Positions 8,976 to 18,020 of a DNA stretch of 64,000 bases are shown piece after piece. Numbering within the stretch: the stretch's first letter is position 1; each line of letters opens with the position of its first letter. A model generated the notes under the pieces. It worked only from the letters and a program-made list of their open reading frames with translations, was not told the origin of the DNA and searched no databases. Location: assembly GCF_042646165.1 (NCBI RefSeq), contig NZ_JBHRTC010000019.1; one strand, 5' to 3'. The translations under genes were made by a program, and so were the position numbers. The stretch comes from Microbaculum marinum. GTDB taxonomy: Bacteria > Pseudomonadota > Alphaproteobacteria > Rhizobiales > Tepidamorphaceae.

Positions 8976-9913
8976 GCCGCAACCCTCGGATCGAGGAGCG
9001 GGTAGATGAGGTCGACGATCAGATTGACCACCACGTAGATCAGCGCGACGAACAGCATGCATCCCTGCACGATCGGATAGTCGCGTGCCGATATCGCGTC
9101 GATCATCAGCCGCCCGATGCCCGGGATGGTGAAAACGGTTTCGATGACGGCGATGTTGGCCAGCAGGCTGCCGAGGATCAGGCCGATCAGCGTCCAGGTC
9201 GGGGCAAAGGCATTCTTGAAGGCGTGCCGCCACATCACCGCCGGCTCCGAGAGGCCCTTGGCCCGGGCGTGGGTGATGTAGTCGAGCCGCGCGACCTCGA
9301 TTGTGCTGGCCCGGGTCATGCGTGCGACCGGGCCGCTTTCCACCAGCACGAGGGTGGCGACGGGCATGAGGATATACAGCAAGGCGCTGCCGAAGTTCTC
9401 GGCGAACGGGACATAGCCGACGATCGGCAGCCATCCCAGGTTCAGCCCGAACACCAGCAGCAGCATCAGGCCGAGCCAGAAGCTCGGGATCGACAGGAAC
9501 ACCGTGGACGTCGCGATCACCGCGAGATCGGTAAACCGGTCCTGGCGCCACGCCGCCAGCATGCCGGCCGGCACCGCGATGAGCGTCGCCAGCGCAACCG
9601 CGACGAGGACGATCGTGGCGCTGACGCGAAACCGCTCGACGATCAGCGGCAGCACCGCCTGGCCGGACACGATCGAAAGTCCGAAGTCCCCCCTCACGAC
9701 GTTGCCGAGCCAGGTAACGAACTGCCATGGTATCGGCTGGTCGAGTCCCAGCCGCTTGTTCATCGCCGCCACGTTTTCCGGGGTCGCGAGATCGCCGAGC
9801 ATGACCGTCGTCGGGTCGCCCGGCACGAACCGCATCAGGGCGAACACCGTCACGGCGACGATCAGCAGCGTCGGCAGGGCAAACGCCGTCCTGGTCAGGA
9901 TGAACCGAAGCAA
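8972..9913 (-). CDS. Peptide ABC transporter permease (DppB type)
   Basis: Protein of 313 residues with six membrane segments and the DppB pattern: N-terminal helix, FVPGDPTTVMLGDLATPENV, LGLDQPIPWQFVTWLGNVVR and GDFGLSI, then the transport domain with ARAKGLSEPAVMWRHAFKNA as the ATPase-coupling loop. It starts 43 bases after the C45 hydrolase gene on the same strand, so the hydrolase is probably the first gene of the transporter operon. Confidence 0.94.
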   Translation of the reverse strand: MLRFILTRTAFALPTLLIVAVTVFALMRFVPGDPTTVMLGDLATPENVAAMNKRLGLDQPIPWQFVTWLGNVVRGDFGLSIVSGQAVLPLIVERFRVSATIVLVAVALATLIAVPAGMLAAWRQDRFTDLAVIATSTVFLSIPSFWLGLMLLLVFGLNLGWLPIVGYVPFAENFGSALLYILMPVATLVLVESGPVARMTRASTIEVARLDYITHARAKGLSEPAVMWRHAFKNAFAPTWTLIGLILGSLLANIAVIETVFTIPGIGRLMIDAISARDYPIVQGCMLFVALIYVVVNLIVDLIYPLLDPRVAA

Positions 9914-9956
9914 CAGTCCCTCTCAGCATCGGCCAGCGGCCGGTCGACCTCCGGTC

Positions 9957-11087
9957 TCATGCGGCCACGCGCGCGGTTTCGTCCAGTTCGAGCGTATAGC
10001 TGGTGAAGGTGCGGTTCAGCGCCGGCAGCGGCGCCACCTCCATCAGCCCGAGCGAGGGTTCCATGACGATCATCGCAACGGTGGCGGACAGGTTTCCGCC
10101 CTCCTTTCGCAGCGGCGGCCGGCAGACCGAATAGGGGGTCCCGAAGTCGTCGAACAGCGCGGCCTTCAGGTCGTCCCGGGTGATCCGCCCCAGCCGGCCC
10201 GAAAGGTATCCCTGCACCCGCACGTCCCGGTACAGGCTGTCGGGAACCGAGCCCAGTCCGGTCTCCCTGACCTTTGTCTGGGCCACCGCGCTTTGCCAGT
10301 GATTGGCGTGAACGATCAATCCGTCCGCGGGATGGATGACGAAGGTCTCGTCGGGCGCACATTCCAGATTGATGGCATAGCCTTCGGCGCTGCTCATCAT
10401 CATGTTGTTGGAGCCCGACTTCGGGGTCACCGCGATGACGCGCAGGGCCAGTGCGAAATGCGCCGTCTCCAGCGCCCGGCGGCGGATGAGCGGCAGCGGA
10501 ATGCCCAGTTCCCGGTAGTCGCGATCGCATTCGAGATAGTTCGCCGTAATGGCCAGGCCCGCGGAGTTGAGGCCGCTGCGGGCCAGGCCGCCGGCTTCGG
10601 TATAGGTCAGTATGTCCGGGCCGTCATCCCGCCTGATGCGCAGCACGATGCTCGTTTCCGCGCATTCGGCGCGCCAGTCCCAGTTCTGGGCGTGGACCAG
10701 ATTGCCGTCCGCCGTCACCTGCGGCAGCGCCACCGCGCCGGTGCAGCCGTCGGGATCGTCATCGCGGACCCCCTTCTGCCGGTGCGCGAGCTGCAGCACT
10801 TCCGTGCGCGCATTGACCAGCGCCACCATTTCGAACGGACAGCCGGCACCTTCCGCGATCCCGCGAATTTCGTCTACGAGGTCGGGCGCCCACTCTTCCA
10901 TGCGCGGCACGAAGCCGCCGACGATCGACTCGATCTCGGCCCGGTCGCAGCCGAGCCTGCTCAATTGCTCGGTATAGAGCGACACCGACCGGTTCACGCG
11001 CTCGCGGGCGGTTTCGCCGTGGCAACGGCCGCGCTCGCGCGGGGAACCGGCAACTTCAACGAGTGGAATCGGGTCTGTCGTGTGCAT
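9957..11087 (-). CDS. C45 family acyltransferase/amidohydrolase (penicillin acyltransferase-like)
   Basis: Protein of 376 residues of the Ntn-hydrolase family that includes fungal acyl-CoA:6-aminopenicillanate acyltransferase. The pattern LVEVAGSPRERGRCHGETAR at the start, RGIAEGAGCPFEMVALVNAR and DGCTGAVAL match the family; Cys115 in GCT is the expected nucleophile released by self-cleavage. Bacterial members mostly hydrolyse amides of unknown nature. It leads the peptide ABC operon, so it probably acts on the imported compound or on its product. The start at 11087 has no strong ribosome site; the frame is open upstream, but the conserved region begins here. Confidence 0.85.
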   Translation of the reverse strand: MHTTDPIPLVEVAGSPRERGRCHGETARERVNRSVSLYTEQLSRLGCDRAEIESIVGGFVPRMEEWAPDLVDEIRGIAEGAGCPFEMVALVNARTEVLQLAHRQKGVRDDDPDGCTGAVALPQVTADGNLVHAQNWDWRAECAETSIVLRIRRDDGPDILTYTEAGGLARSGLNSAGLAITANYLECDRDYRELGIPLPLIRRRALETAHFALALRVIAVTPKSGSNNMMMSSAEGYAINLECAPDETFVIHPADGLIVHANHWQSAVAQTKVRETGLGSVPDSLYRDVRVQGYLSGRLGRITRDDLKAALFDDFGTPYSVCRPPLRKEGGNLSATVAMIVMEPSLGLMEVAPLPALNRTFTSYTLELDETARVAA

Positions 11088-11215
11088 CGAAGCCTGGGGC
11101 TGTATTGGATCGTCCGGGCAGACTAACGTATTTTGTGCAACTGAAAAGCAAAAAATTGACCGTCTTGGCGTCCGGCGCTTTCCTTTGTCGCGATACCGAA
11201 TAATGATGTGTGCGC

Positions 11216-12130
11216 ATGGCAACGAACACGAAGACACCCGGCGACCCAGGCGCCGACCGGCTCGCGGGCGCGAGCCCTCTGCAGCGGGATCTGGCGCGGC
11301 GAATTCTCGAGAAGATGCGCGACGAAGGCTGGACCGTGGGCACCAGGGTCTCCGAGCAGGACCTCGCCCGGGCCTTCGGCGTCTCCCGCTCGCCGATCCG
11401 CGCGGCACTGGATCTGCTTGCGGCGCAGGGGATCGTCGCCGCCCTGGAAAAGCGCGGCCTCGGCCTCGCCCGGGACGTCGCCTCGCTCGACATCGGGGCG
11501 CTGGTGCCGAGTTCGCCGCAGGAGACCCTGTACGAAACCATGATGCGCGACCGCGCCACCGGACAAATTCCCCAGGAGATCTCGGAAGCCGAACTGATGC
11601 CGCGCTACGGCGTCTCGCGCGGCGTCATCCGCAAGCTGCTCATGCGGTTCGCCGCCGAGGGCCTCGCCCAGCGGATGGCCGGGCACGGCTGGCGCTTCGT
11701 CGACAGTCTGGATGACGACGAGGCGTACCGGGAGAGCTACGAATTCCGGCTGATCGTGGAATGCGCTGCGTTGCGCTCACCCAGATTCGTCGTCGACAGG
11801 GAGAAGATCGAGCCGATCCGGCGGGCGCACCAGCGCATCCTCGCCGACGACAGGGTGGCTGTGAGCGGGGAGGAATGGTTCCGCGTCAACGCCGCCTTCC
11901 ACGAGACCCTCGCGATGTGCTCGCGCAACCGGTTTCTGCTGCAGACCGTGCGCCACCAGAACAGCCTGCGCCGCATGCGCGAGCATTCGGTGTTCTCGGA
12001 ACTGCCGCGCGAGCGGATCGAGCAATCCTGTCGCGAGCACCTGGCCATCATCGATGCGCTGGAAGCCGAGGATTTCGACTGGGCCGAATCGCTGCTTCGG
12101 CACCACCTCCGCCTGGCCGCAGACTTCTGA
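11216..12130 (+). CDS. GntR/FCD family regulator with two winged-helix domains
   Basis: Protein of 304 residues. Residues of about 20-85 (RRILEKMRDEGWTVGTRVSE, DLARAFGVSRSPIRAALDLL) form a GntR winged helix. A second, more diverged one follows at about 100-165 (PQEISEAELMPRYGVSRGVI, RKLLMRFAAEGLAQR). The C-terminal 135 residues are an all-helical FCD ligand-binding domain (YEFRLIVECAALRSPRF, FHETLAMCSRNRFL). Ordinary members have only one DNA-binding domain. The gene is divergent from the C45/ABC operon and 195 bases ahead of the second TRAP operon, so it may control either or both. An in-frame GTG six bases earlier is an alternative start. Confidence 0.88.
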   Translation: MATNTKTPGDPGADRLAGASPLQRDLARRILEKMRDEGWTVGTRVSEQDLARAFGVSRSPIRAALDLLAAQGIVAALEKRGLGLARDVASLDIGALVPSSPQETLYETMMRDRATGQIPQEISEAELMPRYGVSRGVIRKLLMRFAAEGLAQRMAGHGWRFVDSLDDDEAYRESYEFRLIVECAALRSPRFVVDREKIEPIRRAHQRILADDRVAVSGEEWFRVNAAFHETLAMCSRNRFLLQTVRHQNSLRRMREHSVFSELPRERIEQSCREHLAIIDALEAEDFDWAESLLRHHLRLAADF

Positions 12131-12325
12131 TCGGCGGCGACGGGGCAAGTGGTCGCTGCCGCTTCCGGTGCTTGCCTGTGCAGCCCCCCCGGGCGACGTT
12201 GCCAAGCCGGCTGCCAAATCGCGGGTATCGCAATATCATACTATCCTCGCTTGGGCCACATCGCACCTAACCTCCCCTTCAAACTGCGCCATCGATACGG
12301 ACGCGCTGAGGGAGGTAAACCGACA

Positions 12326-13312
12326 ATGTTGCCCAGGTATTCAATTGCTGCCGCGCTCGCCGCCGCTCCATTCCTCGTCACCGCGCTTGCGACGCCCTCG
12401 CTGGCCGAGAAGAAGCTCATAGCCTCGCTGCAGGGACCGATCGAGACATCCTACGGCGCTGCCTTCCAGGAAATGGACAAGTGCCTCAGGGAGCGCACGG
12501 ACGGCGAGGTGTTCGTCGAGATCTATCCCGACCGCCAGCTCGGCGATCTGACCGAGACCTTCGAGCAGGTCCGCGAGGGAACGGTCGACATGGCCGCGGT
12601 CGCGCCGGGCATGATGGCGGAGTTCATGCCCGAGATTCAGGTCTTCGTGATCCCGTTCATCTTCCGGGACTTCGACCACTGGAAGGAGATCGTCAACGGC
12701 GAGGTCGGTGACGACATCTCCTCGCTGACCCGCGAGAAGCTGCCGGAAATCCGCATTCTCGGATATTACGGCGGCTCGGTCCGCCAGCTCGTCACCAAGG
12801 AGCCGGTCGAAAGCATCGACGACGTGCAGGGACTGGTCATGCGCCTGCTGCCCAGCGAAGTCCTGCACACCGCCTGGAGCGCCGTCGGCGCATCGCCCAC
12901 GGTCATGGCCTACGGCGAGGTCTACAACGGCCTCCAGCTCGGCGTGATCCAGGGTCTCGAGAACGAGCCCGAGTGGATCGCCCGGATGAAGTTCTACGAG
13001 CAGGCGCCGAACATCGCCCTCACCGAGCACGAGATCGTCACGCGGCCTTTCATCTTTTCCGAGAAGACCCTGCAATCTCTGCCCGAGGAACAGCAGCAGG
13101 CGGTCCTCGAATGCGGCAAGGTTTCTGCGGAGTTCGAGCAGGAAATGGAACACGGCCTCGATCAGAAGTACCTGAAGGAACTGACCGACGAGCACGGCGT
13201 CAACGTCACGACGATCGACAAGGCGGCATTCGCGGAAAAGATCTCGGAAGCCATGGGTCCGTTCGTCGACGAGATCGGATTGACCGACCTGGCCGGGCGC
13301 ATCCGCCAGTAG
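12326..13312 (+). CDS. TRAP transporter solute-binding protein (DctP family)
   Basis: Protein of 328 residues with a signal peptide (MLPRYSIAAALAAAPFLVTA, LATPSLAE) and DctP features: GAAFQEMDKCLRERTDGEVF, VEIYPDRQLGDLTETFEQVR, EGTVDMAAV and the conserved arginine/tryptophan region near residue 170 (VQGLVMRLLPSEVLHTAWSA). GGGAGGTAAAC just upstream selects this ATG although the frame is open for 59 more codons. First gene of the second TRAP operon (DctP-DctQ-DctM). The 195-base region between the regulator gene and this start holds no other gene and should contain the promoter. Confidence 0.94.
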   Translation: MLPRYSIAAALAAAPFLVTALATPSLAEKKLIASLQGPIETSYGAAFQEMDKCLRERTDGEVFVEIYPDRQLGDLTETFEQVREGTVDMAAVAPGMMAEFMPEIQVFVIPFIFRDFDHWKEIVNGEVGDDISSLTREKLPEIRILGYYGGSVRQLVTKEPVESIDDVQGLVMRLLPSEVLHTAWSAVGASPTVMAYGEVYNGLQLGVIQGLENEPEWIARMKFYEQAPNIALTEHEIVTRPFIFSEKTLQSLPEEQQQAVLECGKVSAEFEQEMEHGLDQKYLKELTDEHGVNVTTIDKAAFAEKISEAMGPFVDEIGLTDLAGRIRQ

Positions 13313-13345
13313 GCCGACGACATCCGGCTCCAACGGCGGGATGAC

Positions 13346-13915
13346 GTGTCGCGCGCTCCGACACCGCAGCCTGACGCGAACGGCACCGGAGGCGGCCCAC
13401 GGGCCGGTCCGGTGTCGCCGATCGATCGGGTCGGCACATGGCTCGCCGGCGCGATAGGCTTCGCGCTGGGCGTCGTCCTCGCCGCCATGGTGGTGATCGT
13501 CACCTATCAGGTGTTCTCGCGCTTCCACACGTCGATCCCCTTCTGGGGAGGCACCGAGGAGATCGCACGCGGGCTGTTCGTCTGGCTCGTCATGCTCGGG
13601 GCCGCGCTCGCCGTACGGTCCCGCGAGCACTTCTTCGTCGACATACTCCCCGCCGCGACCCCGGCGCCCGTTCAGCGGGTCCTGCGGGTCGTCGTGCTGC
13701 TGACCGTGCTGGTCGTCTCGGTCGTGCTGGTTGTCTACGGCTGGGAATTCGCCGTCTCGGGTCTGAAGCGGCGGTCGCTGGTCACCCACCTGCCGGCGAT
13801 CTGGTCCTACTCGGCGATCGTCACCGGCGCGGTCCTGATGACGTTATTCGCGTTGCGTGACCTTCTGCGGCTCCGGGCTGGCGATCGAAACGATGGGGAT
13901 CCGGCGGATGGGTGA
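13346..13915 (+). CDS. TRAP transporter small permease subunit (DctQ family)
   Basis: Protein of 189 residues with four membrane segments and the DctQ pattern VVIVTYQVFSRFHTSIPFWG, TEEIARGLFVWLVMLGAALA, then RSREHFFVD. GTG start with GGCGGG a few bases upstream; a nearby ATG at 13341 is in another frame. The stop overlaps the start of the DctM gene, so the two are translationally coupled. Confidence 0.9.
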   Translation: MSRAPTPQPDANGTGGGPRAGPVSPIDRVGTWLAGAIGFALGVVLAAMVVIVTYQVFSRFHTSIPFWGGTEEIARGLFVWLVMLGAALAVRSREHFFVDILPAATPAPVQRVLRVVVLLTVLVVSVVLVVYGWEFAVSGLKRRSLVTHLPAIWSYSAIVTGAVLMTLFALRDLLRLRAGDRNDGDPADG

Positions 13916-15197
13916 CGTCTTTCCCGTCATCCTGATGTTCGCGACGCTGTTCGTGCTGATGGCGATCCGGACGCCGATCGCATTCGCGCTTCTTGCGTCC
14001 TCATTCGGTCCGATCCTGATCGAAGAGCGCTTGAGCCTGCTCATCGTCGCCCAGCGCACCTACAATTCGCTTGATACCTTCCTGCTCCTGGCGGTGCCGT
14101 TCTTCCTGCTCGCCGGCAGCCTGATGAATGAGACCGGCATCACTGTCCGGCTGATCCGGTTCGCCGCCGCGCTGGTCGGCCACCTCCGGGGCGGGCTGGC
14201 CCAGATCAATGTCGTCGTCAGCATGATGTTCGCCGGCATTTCGGGCTCGTCGCTCGCCGATGTCGCCGGCGCCGGCACCATCCTGATCCCGGCGATGCGA
14301 GACCGGGGGTTTCCGGTCGCGTTCTCCGTCGCGATCACGGCGACATCGTCCGTCATGGGCGTGCTGATTCCGCCGAGCCTGCTGCTGATCGTCTGGGGAG
14401 CGGTCACCGGAACGTCAATTGGAGCGCTGTTCATCGGCGGCATCGTGCCCGGCGTCGTGCTCGGGCTCAGCCTGATGATCGCGGTCTACGTCATCGCGCG
14501 CCGGCGCAGCTTCCCCGTCGAGGAGCGTCGCGACCGCAGCGAGATCGTCAGCAGCCTGAAGGACGCGATCCTCGCCCTGTTCATGCCGGTCGTGGTCGTC
14601 GGCGGCATCCGCCTCGGTTGGTTCACGCCCACGGAGGCGTCGATCATCGCCGTTCTCTACGCGCTGGCCCTCGGCCTCGTCGTGTATCGCAGCGTGGCGA
14701 TCAGGCGGCTTCCGACGATCTTCTTCAATGCCGCAAAGCTCGTCAGCACGTCGATGTTCTGCGTAGGTTCGGCAGGGGTCTTCGGATTCCTTCTGGCATA
14801 TTACCGCGTTCCGCAGTTGCTGGCGGAACTCGCCGGCGGATTTTCGAGCCCGGCGCTGCTGCTGATCGCGATTTCCTGCTTGTTGCTGGTCCTGGGAACT
14901 TTCCTGGACGGCCTGGTCATCGCGATCATCTGCGGCCCGCTGTTTCTGCCGGCGGTCACCAATCTCGGCGTCCATCCGGTCCACTACGGCCTCGTTTCGT
15001 GCATGGCCATCGCAATCGGCGTCGTGACGCCGCCCTACGGGCTCTGCCTGCTGATGGCGGCAAGCATCGGGAAGATCCCGGTCGCCTCGGCCTTTCCGGA
15101 CACGTTCCGGCTTATCGGCGCGATGCTGGCCGCCCTGCTGCTCGTCATCCTCGTGCCGGCGATCACGGTAGGACTGGTGCAGGTGTTCGGACCGTGA
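13908..15197 (+). CDS. TRAP transporter large permease subunit (DctM family)
   Basis: Protein of 429 residues with about twelve membrane helices and DctM motifs (ALLASSFGPILI, FAGISGSSLADVAGAGTILI, MGVLIPPSLLLIVWG, PTEASIIAVLYAL). The ATG at 13908 overlaps the DctQ stop by eight bases and has GGGGAT at a good distance; an ATG five codons earlier is the alternative. Ion-coupled transport subunit of the second TRAP importer. Confidence 0.93.
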   Translation: MGDVFPVILMFATLFVLMAIRTPIAFALLASSFGPILIEERLSLLIVAQRTYNSLDTFLLLAVPFFLLAGSLMNETGITVRLIRFAAALVGHLRGGLAQINVVVSMMFAGISGSSLADVAGAGTILIPAMRDRGFPVAFSVAITATSSVMGVLIPPSLLLIVWGAVTGTSIGALFIGGIVPGVVLGLSLMIAVYVIARRRSFPVEERRDRSEIVSSLKDAILALFMPVVVVGGIRLGWFTPTEASIIAVLYALALGLVVYRSVAIRRLPTIFFNAAKLVSTSMFCVGSAGVFGFLLAYYRVPQLLAELAGGFSSPALLLIAISCLLLVLGTFLDGLVIAIICGPLFLPAVTNLGVHPVHYGLVSCMAIAIGVVTPPYGLCLLMAASIGKIPVASAFPDTFRLIGAMLAALLLVILVPAITVGLVQVFGP

Positions 15198-15248
15198 GGT
15201 CGAAACCACCCCGTTCCCTGTGTCTCCGGGTCGGACAATTTAAGTCGC

Positions 15249-15836
15249 CTATCGGGCAATCACGTTGCGAAAGGTCACGGACAATCGCCGGGTCCGCGGC
15301 ACACGCCTGCCATCGACGACATCCGATTTGCGCGCCGAGATCGCATGGGTCCATTCGAACCGTGCGGGTCCTTTGAGAACCAGCGCGGAGCGCGGCTCCA
15401 GTATCCGGGTAACCTGTTCTCGGCTGCGCCGATCCTCGAACCGCATCTCGCACGTCGAAAGCAGGCTCAACGAAACAATCGTGTCGGAGAAACAGGGCAC
15501 GCAGTCGACATGAGCAGCGATGCCCTGACCGGGCTTGTATTCGTTGACGATGGCCTGATCTGGTGCGCGGTCGAAAAACCCGGCATCGACCAGACGCGCG
15601 CCGAGTGCGGCGAGCCAGTCGGGCAGTTCGCCGAGATACGCATCGGCGTTCGCGGTCCGCGCACGATAGTCGTACCGGTAGCCATAGTGCTGCACCCGAC
15701 GTCTGAGGTCGGTTATCCATGGCTGGGCATCGACCCGGGCAACGAGCGATGCCTCCGCGTCCGGGAACACGAAATCCCGCACATAAGTAGCGCCAGGTGG
15801 AAGCGGCTCAAAGTCAGTCATTCTTGGAGAACACAT
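15249..15836 (-). CDS. AlkB-like 2-oxoglutarate/Fe(II) dioxygenase
   Basis: Protein of 195 residues matching AlkB-type demethylases, which remove alkyl groups from nucleic-acid bases. Visible active-site elements are the iron ligands in AAHVDCVPCF (H-x-D), a later histidine in EWTHAISARKSD, and the 2-oxoglutarate-binding arginines in RRLSVTFRN. YGYRYDYR and NEYKPGQGI are also typical. It resembles the ALKBH-type short bacterial forms. ATG at 15821 (MTDFEPLPPG) is an equally possible start; neither has a clear ribosome site. It is the last core gene before the island. Confidence 0.85.
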   Translation of the reverse strand: MCSPRMTDFEPLPPGATYVRDFVFPDAEASLVARVDAQPWITDLRRRVQHYGYRYDYRARTANADAYLGELPDWLAALGARLVDAGFFDRAPDQAIVNEYKPGQGIAAHVDCVPCFSDTIVSLSLLSTCEMRFEDRRSREQVTRILEPRSALVLKGPARFEWTHAISARKSDVVDGRRVPRTRRLSVTFRNVIAR

Positions 15837-15940
15837 ACGTCTGGCATTTGTCTTTGGATGTTATCGCACTTTCAGCGTCATCAAGTGTGTTGGCGTGTGA
15901 ATAGTCGGGATGATCGCTGAAATTGAATGGATGAACATCC

Positions 15941-16095
15941 TGACGTTGCCCCCTGAGGTTTATCCGGTTTGAGATGGAGTCCGGCCTTTTGAGAGGACCG
16001 GACTGATGAAGCGCTCAAGGTTCACTGAAGAACAGATCGCGGCAGGCTACCGCCGGATTCCACTCATGGCTGGATAAAACCCGGGGGCAACGTCA
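15941..16095. mobile_element. MITE-like deletion derivative of an IS3-family element
   Basis: A 155-bp element bounded by terminal inverted repeats that begin TGACGTTGCCCCC on both sides and, after a one-base offset, share TTTATCC. Inside, from the ATG at 16006, MKRSRFTEEQIAAGYRR is the start of an IS3-family OrfA, which then breaks off. The ends and the OrfA start survive while the rest of the transposase genes is lost, as in elements moved in trans. No target duplication is obvious. It sits in the 260-base gene-free stretch just outside the island's left repeat. Confidence 0.7.
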
Positions 16096-16181
16096 GTGCC
16101 CAGAATGAAACCCCGGGCCCTCCGTCCGCGAGCACGCCCGCGGGCTGTGTGACCTAACCATCTAAAATCAAACGAAGTGTG

Positions 16182-16230
16182 TGGTAGCGGAGGAGGGACT
16201 TGAACCCCCGACACGCGGATTATGATTCCG
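16182..16230. repeat. Left attachment repeat (attL), tRNA-Met 3' part
   Basis: 49 bases identical to 54423-54471, the 3' part of the tRNA-Met gene including the encoded CCA, T arm, variable region and anticodon. Beyond 16230 the match stops, so this is a tRNA fragment and not a gene. It lies 162 bases before the integrase gene and marks the island's left end. Confidence 0.9.
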
Positions 16231-16391
16231 ATTTATTGGGTTCTCGTAGGCTCACATGGCGGCCCCGTAACCTCACTATTGCATTGATATTTATGAATTT
16301 ATGGCTACCATAGCTGAACATGGCTAATCGCCCTTGCGCGGCCTATTGCTGAGGCTAGCGTGAGGCTAACCGACAAGCGGAGTTTTCATCC

Positions 16392-17534
16392 GTGCGCCTA
16401 ACGGACATTTCAATTCGGCAGCTACCGCTGCCTCCCAAAGGGCAGAAGATCTACTTCGACGACGCCCTGCCCAGCTTCGGCTGCCGCGTGTCGCAAGGTG
16501 GCACCCGCAGCTTTGTCGTGCAGCACGGATACGACCGTCGGCTGATTACGATCGGCAGATACCCGGCCGTGTCGCTTGCCAAAGCGCGAGAAGAAGCAAA
16601 GCGGCTTCTCGCTGAGCAGGCTCTTGGGAAATTCCGACCGCAAAGCATCGCGTGGGGCACCGGCGTACAACAGTTCCTCGAACACTGCCGCAGCAAGAAC
16701 CGGCCTCGGACAGTGAGCGACTACACGCGGCTTCTCAATCGTCACTTTCCGTTTGGTCGCAAACGCATCTCAGAGATTTCGCCACAAGACATCCATCGCC
16801 GGATCGACCGGCTCGCCGACCGGCCAAGCGAACAGCACCACGCCTTCGTGGCTGTAAAGATTTTCTTCAACTGGGCGCACACACGACACTACGTCGATGA
16901 AAACCCATGCACCCGACTGGTGCGGCGCGCACCTGCCGCCCCGCGCGAACGCGTGCTCAGCAGCACCGAACTCGCCGCCGCCTACCGCACGGCACTCGAC
17001 GGCAACGATACCTTTTCTTCGATCGTCGCACTCCTGATCCTCACCGGGCAAAGGCGAGGCGAAATCGCTGCCCTCCGCTGGCAATGGATCGACGAACCCG
17101 GCCGCACGATCAATATTCCGTCGTCGGCCACCAAGAACAAGCGGGCCCACAGCTATCCCTATGGAGATGCCGCCGCCGCGGTCCTCGAACGCCTACCGCG
17201 GACGGGCGAGTATCTATTTCCTGCCAGCCGATCCACTTCACGAGACGGGAAGCCCACAACCGTCTTCAACGGCTGGGGCAAGTGCAAGACGGATTTCGAT
17301 CGCACATGTCGCGTCGACGATTGGCGGTTGCACGATCTGCGCCGAACCTTCGCAACCAATCTGGCTGCCCTCGGCACACCGCCGCATATCACTGAACGGT
17401 TGCTCAACCACGTCTCAGGGACGATCTCAGGCGTGGCGGCGGTCTACAATCGCTTCCAATATCTCGATGAAATGCGCTCAGCAGTCGTCGCCTATGAAGA
17501 GCATCTCGCGAAATTGCTGGAGCAAACGGAGTAA
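16392..17534 (+). CDS. Island tyrosine integrase
   Basis: Protein of 380 residues, a phage P4-like tyrosine recombinase. The N-terminal arm-binding-like region (LPSFGCRVSQGGTRSFVVQH, ITIGRYPAVSLAKAREEAKR) resembles DUF4102 integrases; a SAM-like core-binding domain follows. The catalytic residues are all visible: Arg221 in TGQRRGE, a lysine near 250 (TKNKRAHSYP), His314 and Arg317 in HDLRRTF, His340 in LLNHVSG and Tyr352 in VYNRFQY. It starts with GTG, 162 bases from attL. It should insert and excise the 38-kb island at the tRNA-Met 3' end. Confidence 0.95.
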   Translation: MRLTDISIRQLPLPPKGQKIYFDDALPSFGCRVSQGGTRSFVVQHGYDRRLITIGRYPAVSLAKAREEAKRLLAEQALGKFRPQSIAWGTGVQQFLEHCRSKNRPRTVSDYTRLLNRHFPFGRKRISEISPQDIHRRIDRLADRPSEQHHAFVAVKIFFNWAHTRHYVDENPCTRLVRRAPAAPRERVLSSTELAAAYRTALDGNDTFSSIVALLILTGQRRGEIAALRWQWIDEPGRTINIPSSATKNKRAHSYPYGDAAAAVLERLPRTGEYLFPASRSTSRDGKPTTVFNGWGKCKTDFDRTCRVDDWRLHDLRRTFATNLAALGTPPHITERLLNHVSGTISGVAAVYNRFQYLDEMRSAVVAYEEHLAKLLEQTE

Positions 17535-17686
17535 GAATTCGCCGCCAGTCCAAACACAGCGGAATCGAAAACATTCATTTTGCAACTTTTGCGAATGAAT
17601 TAGCCGTTACACGTGATACTCTGGCCGAACCTCGGGGTTTGTCACCTTGGGGCATCGCGATGCTCCCCAACCTGGGAGCTATCGTG

Positions 17687-17887
17687 ATGAGGATACTTTC
17701 GAAACGGCAGGTGCGGGAACTGGTCTTGTATTCCCCCCAGCACATTGCGCGCCTCGAGGCGGCCGGCAAATTCCCCAAGCGGGTAAGGCTCGGCGCCAAC
17801 AGGGTGGGATGGGTTGAGGACGAAGTGCAAGAGTGGCTTCGCGATCGGCTGGAAGAAAGGGACGATCCTGCTCGACACTCCCTTTAA
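17687..17887 (+). CDS. AlpA-like helix-turn-helix protein (possible excisionase/regulator)
   Basis: Protein of 66 residues: MRILSKRQVRELVLYSPQHI, ARLEAAGKFPKRVRLGANRV, GWVEDEVQEWLRDRLEERDD. This is the MerR-like AlpA winged helix found beside P4-type integrases, where AlpA activates integrase or acts as an excision factor. GGGAG eight bases upstream selects the ATG at 17687. It is 152 bases downstream of the integrase on the same strand. Confidence 0.85.
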   Translation: MRILSKRQVRELVLYSPQHIARLEAAGKFPKRVRLGANRVGWVEDEVQEWLRDRLEERDDPARHSL

Positions 17888-18020
17888 TGGGAGCGGGGTG
17901 GTGCCGACAGGCGCCACCCCATTCGCGCCGCGCCCATCTCTGCGGCTGACTTAGCAATTCTGCTGCGTGAGATTGCTGGCCAATATCTGTGCGCACGTTC
18001 GCGCATATGCGTGGGCAGGT

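Noticed and set aside
12341..13789. 482-residue minus-strand open frame
   Set aside because: Lies opposite the DctP and DctQ genes of the second TRAP operon and is low-complexity acidic/histidine-rich, a shadow.
16182..16258. A second tRNA-Met gene
   Set aside because: Only the 3' 49 bases match; the 5' arms are absent, so it is an att fragment.
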